DNA of 64,000 nt, from assembly GCF_000722695.1 (NCBI RefSeq), contig NZ_JPFU01000013.1, positions 310,001-374,000 on the forward strand. Direction: 5' to 3'. The notes under the pieces are model-generated. The model worked only from the letters and a program-made list of their open reading frames with translations. It was not told the origin of the DNA and searched no databases. The first letter of the stretch is position 1. The number at the start of each line of letters is the position of its first letter. Source of the DNA: Streptococcus mitis. GTDB lineage: Bacteria > Bacillota > Bacilli > Lactobacillales > Streptococcaceae. Shown piece by piece: positions 57,830 to 64,000 of the stretch. Made by a program: the position numbers and the translations under genes.

Positions 57830-58006
57830 TGAATGAAGGTAAGATACGTTTCATTCTATTCTATTTCAATGATTAGGAGCTAACCTTCCAGTGCAGATGA
57901 GAATTGCTTCACAGTCTCTATCTGCCGACTAAAAAGGTCCCCAGGACTATAATGATGATTACTTCGTAATCTTCATTTGCAACCTAAACTAGTCTCCCAG
58001 ACTAGT
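57830..58006. other. Long 3' UTR of the liv operon
   Basis: No gene is visible between livF and the CBS-ACT promoter. It contains three hairpins, the first (57984-58010) overlapping the livF stop, then a weak terminator (57931-57947) and the final one at 57804-57829. It might give a small RNA from the 3' end. Confidence 0.5.
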
Positions 58007-58010
58007 TTAG
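57984..58010 (-). other. Perfect hairpin over the livF stop codon
   Basis: CTAAACTAGTCT-GGG-AGACTAGTTTAG: 12-bp perfect stem with a 3-base loop. The livF TAA is inside the first arm. There is no T run, so it looks like an mRNA 3'-end stabiliser rather than a terminator. Confidence 0.7.
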
Positions 58011-58717
58011 CCACCTAGATATGCTTTTCTGACTTCTTCTGATGAGGCGAGTTCTTTTCCTGTTCCTGATAGGACGATTTTTCCTGTTTCCAGTACATAG
58101 CCTCGGTCAGAGATTGCGAGTGCCTTATTGGCATTTTGTTCAATCAATAGGACGGTTGTCCCTTGTTTCTGGATATCTTGAATAATATCAAAAATCTCTT
58201 GGATAAAGATTGGGGCAAGTCCCATTGATGGTTCATCTAAAAGAAGAAGTTTTGGTGTTGACATAAGAGCACGTCCCATGGCAAGCATTTGTTGTTCCCC
58301 TCCTGAAAGAGTAGCTGCATCTTGGTTCTTGCGTTCTTCAAGACGTGGGAAACGTGAAAAGACCTTCTTCAAGTTAGCTTGATTTTCTTCACGATTTTTC
58401 TTTAAGAAAGCACCCATTTCTAGATTTTCCATAACTGTCAATCCAGGGAAGACGTGGCGTCCTTCTGGTACTTGTGAAAGTCCACCTGCCACGATTTTTT
58501 GAGCTGGCATTTTTTGGATTTCTTGACCTAAAAATTCAATCTTTCCTGAGCTTGGTCGAACTAGACCTGACAAAGTACGGAGAATAGTTGTCTTACCAGC
58601 ACCATTGGCACCGATAAGGGAAACAACTTCTCCTTCATTAACTTCAAAGCTTACATCACGGACTGCTTGGATCATGCCGTAATGCACAGAAAGATTATCA
58701 ACTTTTAACATAGACAT
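58007..58717 (-). CDS. livF: Branched-chain amino acid ABC transporter ATPase LivF
   Basis: A 236-residue ATPase of the Leu/Ile/Val importer: Walker A GANGAGKTT, signature LSGGEQQM, Walker B LLLLDEPSMGL, H-loop region LLIEQNANKAL, which is typical of LivF. It overlaps livG by one base. It is the last gene of livJHMGF; a perfect hairpin covers its stop codon. Expression is likely CodY-repressed from the livJ promoter. Confidence 0.96.
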   Translation of the reverse strand: MSMLKVDNLSVHYGMIQAVRDVSFEVNEGEVVSLIGANGAGKTTILRTLSGLVRPSSGKIEFLGQEIQKMPAQKIVAGGLSQVPEGRHVFPGLTVMENLEMGAFLKKNREENQANLKKVFSRFPRLEERKNQDAATLSGGEQQMLAMGRALMSTPKLLLLDEPSMGLAPIFIQEIFDIIQDIQKQGTTVLLIEQNANKALAISDRGYVLETGKIVLSGTGKELASSEEVRKAYLGG

Positions 58718-59481
58718 TAGGCTTCACCTCCTAGATAAGCTTCAATAACACGTTTATTGGTCTTAATTTCGTCTGGAGTTCCCTGAGCAATCAAACGACC
58801 GTATTCAAGTACGTAGATACGTTCTGTTACTTCCATAACCAGATTCATATCGTGTTCAATCAGCATGATCGTAATCTTAAATTCATCTTTGATACGACGA
58901 ATTAACTCAGTCAATTCAGCTGTCTCCTGCGGGTTCATACCTGCGGCTGGTTCATCTAAAAAGAGAATTTTAGGTTCTGTAGCGAGGGCACGAACAATTT
59001 CCAAACGACGTTGTTGTCCGTAGGCAAGATTTTTAGCAAGAGTTTCTGCATCACCATCTAAATCAAAGATTTTCAGCAATTCCAAAGCTTTAGCCTTTAA
59101 TTCTTTTTCACTCTTGTAAAAAACTGGTAAGCGTAAGAAACTAGCAAAAACATGTTGCTTGTGATGGTTGCCAAAGGCAATCAAAACATTGTCCAAAACG
59201 GTTAAATCTTTAAAAAGACGGATATTTTGAAAAGTACGTCCAAGTCCCAAAGAAGCAATCTTATAAGGTGCCTTTCCATTCAAAAGATGACCATCAAGGG
59301 TAACTGTTCCCTCACTTGGTTCATAAACACCCGTCAAGAGGTTGAAAAGAGTGGTTTTACCAGCTCCGTTTGGACCGATTAGTCCAACCAATTCCCCTTC
59401 GTTCAATTCAAGAGTCACATCTCCAACAGCTGTTAGACCGCCAAAATGTTTGGTTAACTGTTTTACTTCAAGTAATGCCAT
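58717..59481 (-). CDS. livG: Branched-chain amino acid ABC transporter ATPase LivG
   Basis: The second ATPase, 254 residues: Walker A GPNGAGKTT, LivG-type insert (FGNHHKQHVFASFLRLPVFY), signature region LAYGQQRRLEIVRAL, Walker B ILFLDEPAAGMNP, H-loop LIEHDMNLVM. The signature reads YGQQRR instead of LSGGQ, as is normal in LivG. It overlaps both livF and livM by one base each, indicating tight co-translation. Confidence 0.96.
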   Translation of the reverse strand: MALLEVKQLTKHFGGLTAVGDVTLELNEGELVGLIGPNGAGKTTLFNLLTGVYEPSEGTVTLDGHLLNGKAPYKIASLGLGRTFQNIRLFKDLTVLDNVLIAFGNHHKQHVFASFLRLPVFYKSEKELKAKALELLKIFDLDGDAETLAKNLAYGQQRRLEIVRALATEPKILFLDEPAAGMNPQETAELTELIRRIKDEFKITIMLIEHDMNLVMEVTERIYVLEYGRLIAQGTPDEIKTNKRVIEAYLGGEA

Positions 59482-60437
59482 TAGTTTTGTTCCTCCTTCT
59501 TAGATTTTTTAAAGAAACGTGATAGGCTCAATTCCCATGTTCCAAGGAGTCCACCTGGTCTGAAAATCATTACCAATACCAAGGCCAAAGCATAAATAAT
59601 CATACGCACGCTAGCAACATCTTGGAGAAGCATATTCAAAATTCCCAGAACAATCGCTGAAACAATAGCACCTGTAATAGAACCAAGTCCACCAAATACT
59701 ACAATGATCAAAACGTTGATTGAGTTGATAAAGGTGTAATCTTTTGGTACAACTGAACCGATAAATCCTGCCTGAAGTGATCCTGCAATACTTGCAGTAA
59801 TGGCACCAAATACGAAAGCGATGATTTTAATCTTAGTCGTATTAACCCCAACTGACTCAGCAGCGATTTCATCCTCACGAACAGAGAGGGTTGAACGACC
59901 AATTGGACTACGCAAGAAGTTCAAGGTTGCAATGGTTGTAATCACGACAAATAAGTAAACCATTTGCCAAGTTGTAAAGTTTGGAATTCCCAAGATACCT
60001 GCCGCACCATTTGTAAGACTTCCACCATTGATGATAAAGATACGGATAATTTCAGAAACACCTAGAGTCGCTACCGCAAGATAGTCCCCCTTCAAACGTA
60101 AGGTTGGAATGCCGACAAGCAAGGCAACCGCTCCTGAAAGCAAAGCCCCTACCAGCATGGCTCCAAAGAAGGCACCGTAGGTTGGTGATTTAGATCCAAT
60201 AATAGCTGCTGCATAGGCACCAATCGCCATGAAACCAGCATGACCAAGTGAAAATTGTCCTGAAAAACCAACGATTAAGTTGAGACCAACAGCCAAAATA
60301 ATATTAATTCCAATTTGTTGTAAAATCTGTACATAGAATAGGTTAAGTACTCCGACTGAAACCAGTACACTAATCAAGCCATAGCCAGCTAACAAAAGGA
60401 GTAACCATAGAATATTAACTTTTAAATTTTCTTTCAT
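59481..60437 (-). CDS. livM: Branched-chain amino acid ABC transporter permease LivM
   Basis: A 318-residue LivM permease with about nine to ten helices; family motifs are GLNLIVGFSGQFSLGHAGFMAIGAYA, the coupling region around LRLKGDYLAVATLGVSEI, and AGSLQAGFIGSVVPKDYTF. It follows livH by 3 bp and overlaps livG by one base. It acts in the membrane with LivH. Confidence 0.95.
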   Translation of the reverse strand: MKENLKVNILWLLLLLAGYGLISVLVSVGVLNLFYVQILQQIGINIILAVGLNLIVGFSGQFSLGHAGFMAIGAYAAAIIGSKSPTYGAFFGAMLVGALLSGAVALLVGIPTLRLKGDYLAVATLGVSEIIRIFIINGGSLTNGAAGILGIPNFTTWQMVYLFVVITTIATLNFLRSPIGRSTLSVREDEIAAESVGVNTTKIKIIAFVFGAITASIAGSLQAGFIGSVVPKDYTFINSINVLIIVVFGGLGSITGAIVSAIVLGILNMLLQDVASVRMIIYALALVLVMIFRPGGLLGTWELSLSRFFKKSKKEEQN

Positions 60438-60440
60438 CGT

Positions 60441-61310
60441 TTACACCTTCTCTTTCACATTTTTACCAAGGATACCAGCTGGGCGGACAATCAAGATTAA
60501 CAACAAGATTCCATAAACAATGGCATCACGGAAATCTGACATTCCAAAAGCTGTCGCAAAGGTTTCCAATAGACCAATTACAAAGCCACCGAGAGCCGCA
60601 CCAGGAATGATTCCGATACCACCAAGTACTGCGGCAACGAAAGACTTAAGACCTGGAGTAACCCCCATCAAAGGCTCAAGAGAGTTATAATAGAGGGCAA
60701 TCAGAACACCTGCCGCACCCGCAAGAGCTGAACCCAAAGCAAAGGTAAAGCTGATAGTACGGTTTACATTGATCCCCATCAATTGTGCCGCATCACTATC
60801 TACAGATACTGCACGCATTGCTTTCCCCATCTTAGTCTTTTGGACAATGACTTGTAACAAAATCATCAAAATCAAGGAAATCGCCAAAATCATTAACTGT
60901 ACATTCGTTAAGCTAATTGGTCCCAAATCATAGCGAACTGTTTGAATCGCTTGAGGGAAGGCACGGGTATTGGCACCAACCAGATAGACCATGCCATACT
61001 CCAGTAGAAAAGAAACCCCAATAGCCGTAATCAAAACAGCAATACGAGTAGAGTGGCGCAAAGGTCGGTAAGCAAGAAACTCAATCACGACACCAAGAAT
61101 GGCTGTCGCTAGCATAGCTACAATAAGCGCTATAAAGAAATTCATTTGAAAAGAATTAATCAAGAAATAACCGATAAAGGCTCCCATCATATAAATATCA
61201 CCATGGGCGAAGTTGATGAGCTTGATAATCCCGTAAACCATGGTATACCCTAGAGCTAACAGTGCATAAACACTACCTAGAATCAAACCATTTACTAGTT
61301 GTTGGAGCAT
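60441..61310 (-). CDS. livH: Branched-chain amino acid ABC transporter permease LivH
   Basis: A 289-residue LivH permease from the ATG at 61310 (MLQQLVNGLILGSVYALLAL). Motifs include LGYTMVYGIIKLINFAHGDIYMMGAF and the coupling region MRAVSVDSDAAQLMGINVNR. It is separated from livJ by 116 bp containing a stem-loop (61378-61414), which probably lets more binding protein than permease be made. No separate promoter was seen. Confidence 0.95.
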   Translation of the reverse strand: MLQQLVNGLILGSVYALLALGYTMVYGIIKLINFAHGDIYMMGAFIGYFLINSFQMNFFIALIVAMLATAILGVVIEFLAYRPLRHSTRIAVLITAIGVSFLLEYGMVYLVGANTRAFPQAIQTVRYDLGPISLTNVQLMILAISLILMILLQVIVQKTKMGKAMRAVSVDSDAAQLMGINVNRTISFTFALGSALAGAAGVLIALYYNSLEPLMGVTPGLKSFVAAVLGGIGIIPGAALGGFVIGLLETFATAFGMSDFRDAIVYGILLLILIVRPAGILGKNVKEKV

Positions 61311-61377
61311 AAGATTCACTCTTTCTATTTATAATTTCGAGGGTTTTCCCTCACTTTTTGATAGGTTCTTAAACATC

Positions 61378-61414
61378 GAAACAGGGAGTGAGTCAAAGGC
61401 TCATTCCCTATTTC
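61378..61414 (-). other. Intercistronic stem-loop between livJ and livH
   Basis: GAAATAGGGAATGAG and CTCACTCCCTGTTTC pair with a few wobbles around CCTTTGA. There is no T run. This is typical for stabilising the upstream binding-protein message or partial attenuation. Confidence 0.75.
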
Positions 61415-61426
61415 AACATTTTTCTA

Positions 61427-62587
61427 TTATGGTTTTACAACCTCTGCTGCTTCAACCTTACCATTGTTCATAGTCATCATGTAAGCAGTTTTGACTGTGT
61501 TGTGGTCTGCATCGAAGCTTGTTTTACCAGTTACACCTTCAAAGTCTTTTGTTTTAGCAAGATTATCCTTGATTTCACCTGAGTTTTTAGCACCTTTTGC
61601 TGCGTTTGCTACAAGGTAAACTGAATCATAAGCCAAGGCTGCAAATGTTGAAGGCTCTTCATTGTACTTAGCACGATAAGCATCAAGGAAGGCTTTGGCT
61701 TTAGCTGAAACTTCTACAGTAGTTGAGAAGCCTGAGATAAAGTAGATGTTTGATGCTTTTTCAGCAGTTGCTTGTTGTACAAACTCTTCACCGTTGAATC
61801 CATCACCACCAACAATTGGTTTGTCAATTCCCATACCACGAGCTTGGTTTACAATTTTTCCAGCTTCAGTGTAGTAACCAGGAAGAACGATCGCATCAAA
61901 GTCTTTCCCTTTCATTTTTGTAAGGGCTGCTTGGAAGTCTGTATCACCTGCTACGAAAGTTTCATCTGCAACGATTTCACCCTTGTATGACTCACGGAAA
62001 GATTTAGCGATACCTTTAGCATAGTCACTAGCATTGTCAGTGTAAAGAACGACTTTCTTAGCGTTTAATTTTTCAGAAACATAGTTTGAGATAATTTTTC
62101 CTTGGAAGCTATCTTGGAAAGTTCCGATAAAGAGATAATCTTGACCTTTAGTCAATCCATCTTGAGTAGCACTTGGCGAAATCAATGGGACACCTGCTTT
62201 TGTAGCGTTCGCTACCGCGGCTGCAGTTGCACCAGATGTCGCAGGTCCTACGATTGCTGATACTTTAGATTGGGTTACAAGGTTAGTTGTTACTGAAGCA
62301 GCCTCAGCTGTTTCAGACTTGTTATCTTTATCGACTACTTCGATTTGTTTTCCATCAATACCACCTGCGGCATTGATTTCATCAACGGCAAGTTGGGCAC
62401 CTTTTTGTTCAGATGTTCCGTAGGCAGCTACGGCACCAGTTTCTTCGAAGTTAAATCCGATTTTGATTGTCTTTTCATCTACTGAGTTACCAGCAGCGTT
62501 TGACGCTCCAGACTTCACTTCTCCACAGGCTGCAAGAAGTGCTACACTTGCAAGCGCCACAAACGATAGGGCAAATTTTTTCTTCAT
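61427..62587 (-). CDS. livJ: Branched-chain amino acid binding lipoprotein LivJ
   Basis: A 386-residue type I periplasmic-binding-like protein with a lipoprotein signal: MKKKFALSFVALASVALLAAC (Cys21) anchors it to the membrane. The ligand domain (IKIGFNFEETGAVAAYGTSE; VDKDNKSETAEAASVTTNL; GPATSGATAAAVA; LISPSATQDGLT) matches Leu/Ile/Val-binding proteins. It is the first gene of livJHMGF, with promoter 62629-62657 and a CodY box in the spacer. Confidence 0.97.
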   Translation of the reverse strand: MKKKFALSFVALASVALLAACGEVKSGASNAAGNSVDEKTIKIGFNFEETGAVAAYGTSEQKGAQLAVDEINAAGGIDGKQIEVVDKDNKSETAEAASVTTNLVTQSKVSAIVGPATSGATAAAVANATKAGVPLISPSATQDGLTKGQDYLFIGTFQDSFQGKIISNYVSEKLNAKKVVLYTDNASDYAKGIAKSFRESYKGEIVADETFVAGDTDFQAALTKMKGKDFDAIVLPGYYTEAGKIVNQARGMGIDKPIVGGDGFNGEEFVQQATAEKASNIYFISGFSTTVEVSAKAKAFLDAYRAKYNEEPSTFAALAYDSVYLVANAAKGAKNSGEIKDNLAKTKDFEGVTGKTSFDADHNTVKTAYMMTMNNGKVEAAEVVKP

Positions 62588-62628
62588 CTTTTTTGTCTCC
62601 TTATTTCTTAAATAAATAGCATGTTAAG

Positions 62629-62657
62629 AATATACCGAATTATCAGAAAATTGTCAA
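62629..62657 (-). promoter_or_regulatory. livJHMGF promoter
   Basis: -35 TTGACA (62657-62652), 17 bp spacer, -10 TATATT (62634-62629). The spacer is filled by the CodY box. Confidence 0.85.
62638..62652 (-). promoter_or_regulatory. CodY box of livJHMGF
   Basis: AATTTTCTGATAATT matches AATTTTCWGAAAATT at 14 of 15 positions, between the -35 and -10. Binding would block polymerase. CodY repression of liv genes is established in pneumococci. Confidence 0.85.
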
Positions 62658-62941
62658 CACTTTTCTTGGATTTTTTCAATGATAACGTTTTCTTCTCGAT
62701 AAAGATTACCAACAAATGGCGTCTCCAACTCTTGAATGTGACAAGCTCTAACTTTTTTTATAAACTTTTCCTTGCTCAAGCGCCCGACTAATTGCTCCAC
62801 TTCTTGAGTTGGAACATAAAGTTGCAAGTAACGATGCTTCTTGGAATGATAGGTAATATCTCCATAATCCTGCAGTTTTTTTGCATCACGATTATAGTAA
62901 AGATAGATAATCAAGCCAGATCGATTGACTTTTTCAAACAT
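62654..62941 (-). CDS. YlbG/DUF2129 family protein
   Basis: A 95-residue cytosolic protein ([21 protein letters not shown]...) of the YlbG family (DUF2129); role unknown. Its 3' end overlaps the liv promoter region. It has an extended -10 promoter (TGGTATAAT, 62981-62973) right after the clpP terminator. The SD is AAGAGGA. Confidence 0.87.
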   Translation of the reverse strand: MFEKVNRSGLIIYLYYNRDAKKLQDYGDITYHSKKHRYLQLYVPTQEVEQLVGRLSKEKFIKKVRACHIQELETPFVGNLYREENVIIEKIQEKC

Positions 62942-62980
62942 GATAAATCCTCTTTCTAAGAAATCTCCCCCTATTATACC

Positions 62981-63008
62981 AAAAAAAGCAAACCCAGTCG
63001 AGTTTGCC
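62981..63008 (-). terminator. clpP terminator
   Basis: GCAAAC and GTTTGC around TCGACTGG, followed by seven Ts on the minus strand. Confidence 0.85.
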
Positions 63009-63019
63009 TTCTTTAGTCA

Positions 63020-63610
63020 TTAGTTTAATGAATTGTTGGCCATGATTTCATCAATGAAGCCATATTCAAGTGTTTCTTGAGCGCTCATCCAGTTATCGCG
63101 TTCAGCATCCGCATGGACTTTTTCGATTGACTGACCTGAATTTTCAGCCAAGATTTTTTCCAAGGTATTACGAGTTTTAAGCAAGTGTTCTGCAGCAATC
63201 GCCATATCGGTTTGTTGAGTACCACCACCTGTACCACCCATTGGTTGGTGGATCATGTACTCAGCATTTGGAAGCATGAAACGTTTGCCTTTTGCTCCAC
63301 TTGATGCGATGACTGTACCCATAGATGCAGCCATTCCCATAACGATGGTTTGGACATCTGCCTTGATAAAATTCATAGTATCAACGATTGCCAAACCAGC
63401 TGAAACAGAACCACCAGGTGTGTTTACATAAAGGTAAATATCTTTTGTACTATCTTGGGCATCCAAGAAAAGCAACTGGGCAATAACAGAGTTAGCCATA
63501 TTGTCTTCAACTGGACCTGTCAGCATAATGATGCGGTCTTTGAGAAGACGTGAGTAAATATCGTAGGAACGTTCTCCTCGGCTTGTTTGTTCAATAACTA
63601 CAGGAATCAT
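63020..63610 (-). CDS. clpP: ATP-dependent Clp protease proteolytic subunit
   Basis: The 196-residue serine protease that forms the tetradecameric chamber serving ClpE, ClpC, ClpX and ClpL. Catalytic Ser is in [10 protein letters not shown] (about Ser96), His in [10 protein letters not shown] (about His121), Asp in [10 protein letters not shown] (about Asp172). The N-terminal [20 protein letters not shown] is the usual processed region. Its promoter (63665-63693) overlaps a perfect CtsR box, matching clpE in this window. Confidence 0.98.
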   Translation of the reverse strand: MIPVVIEQTSRGERSYDIYSRLLKDRIIMLTGPVEDNMANSVIAQLLFLDAQDSTKDIYLYVNTPGGSVSAGLAIVDTMNFIKADVQTIVMGMAASMGTVIASSGAKGKRFMLPNAEYMIHQPMGGTGGGTQQTDMAIAAEHLLKTRNTLEKILAENSGQSIEKVHADAERDNWMSAQETLEYGFIDEIMANNSLN

Positions 63611-63664
63611 TTATTTCTCCTTTTGAGTTTTAATTTTGTTGGTCAAATGACTGAAGATAAGACT

Positions 63665-63693
63665 ATTATAATATCTTGGTCAAAAAAGGTCAA
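63665..63693 (-). promoter_or_regulatory. clpP promoter
   Basis: -35 TTGACC (63693-63688), 17 bp spacer, -10 TATAAT (63670-63665). The -35 is part of the CtsR box. Confidence 0.8.
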
Positions 63694-63694
63694 A
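63678..63694 (+). promoter_or_regulatory. CtsR operator of clpP
   Basis: GGTCAAAAAAGGTCAAA is an exact CtsR heptad direct repeat (GGTCAAA-NAN-GGTCAAA). Confidence 0.93.
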
Positions 63695-63783
63695 TTTTTG
63701 CTCTGTTTTCATTAGACAGAAACAAAAATTCAACCTCCTTTCGTGACTGGAACTTCTTTTCCAAGTCAATCTTCTTTTCTATC

Positions 63784-64000
<217 letters not shown>

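Overview
This is a chromosomal window from a mitis-group Streptococcus very close to S. pneumoniae. Low G+C, five BOX repeats, the CiaRH two-component system, the lipoprotein SlrA, a MacAB-like pump and a livJHMGF cluster all point there. Gene order largely follows the pneumococcal core from purine nucleoside phosphorylase to upp. Proteins such as EzrA look clearly diverged from the pneumococcal versions I remember, and gdhA sits here between pyrDA and the liv region. S. mitis or another close relative therefore seems more likely than a typical pneumococcus; this is inference from memory, not a database result.

Layout. 1-2602: pentose/nucleoside salvage operon rpiA-deoB-DUF1697-punA (minus), led by a TTGAAT/TATAAT promoter. 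2758-4809: a 16-residue SD-led peptide ORF, NAD(P)HX dehydratase, and an unknown protein with an ART-like motif. 4895-7412: folD and an arginine-type ABC transporter (artP/artQ-like) under an exact ARG box. 7538-11432: DUF1797, clpE under a CtsR box, a Nudix gene, BOX 1, DUF1827. 11468-17725: HAD-gyrB-ezrA operon and dinG-rodA-DJ-1 operon (dinG runs to 20212). 20413-25757: U32 peptidase, DUF3270, a group IIC intron with a dead reverse transcriptase inserted behind the ciaRH terminator, then ciaH and ciaR. 25818-33507: pepN, then a tight five-gene operon (DUF2829, SDR, Nudix, PEP-binding barrel, ASCH), an aldo/keto reductase flanked by a duplicated terminator-promoter cassette, and a PadR/membrane pair. 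33523-38833: metG and a MacAB-like efflux operon. 39042-45529: gor, bioY with a BirA-type operator, YdbC, a lone ATP-cone protein, trmD-rimM, a hydrolase, MazG, khpA-rpsP. 45613-47293: two BOX elements bracket a frameshifted SAP-domain pseudogene and slrA. 47356-54064: ABC-F, VanZ, rlmN, yutD, sodA, holA, pyrDA. 54197-57036: gdhA with a CodY box, an IS630-family element, BOX 5. 57041-64000: CBS-ACT protein, livFGMHJ with a CodY box, ylbG, clpP with a CtsR box, and the 3' part of upp.

Shared themes. Several nitrogen-control sites are visible: an ARG box at the amino-acid transporter and CodY boxes, each with one mismatch to consensus, at gdhA and livJ. The two Clp genes (clpE, clpP) carry matching CtsR operators, so heat-shock proteolysis is coordinated across the window. 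Envelope functions (rodA, ezrA, ciaRH, MacAB-like pump, slrA, VanZ) are spread through it.

The most interesting loci are: the group IIC intron that supplies the last codons of ciaH; the ART-like/NAD(P)HX-repair gene pair; the five-gene operon whose PEP-binding barrel lacks the catalytic cysteine; the aldo/keto reductase between direct repeats; and the BOX element that writes the SlrA C-terminus. No rRNA, tRNA, CRISPR or prophage was seen.
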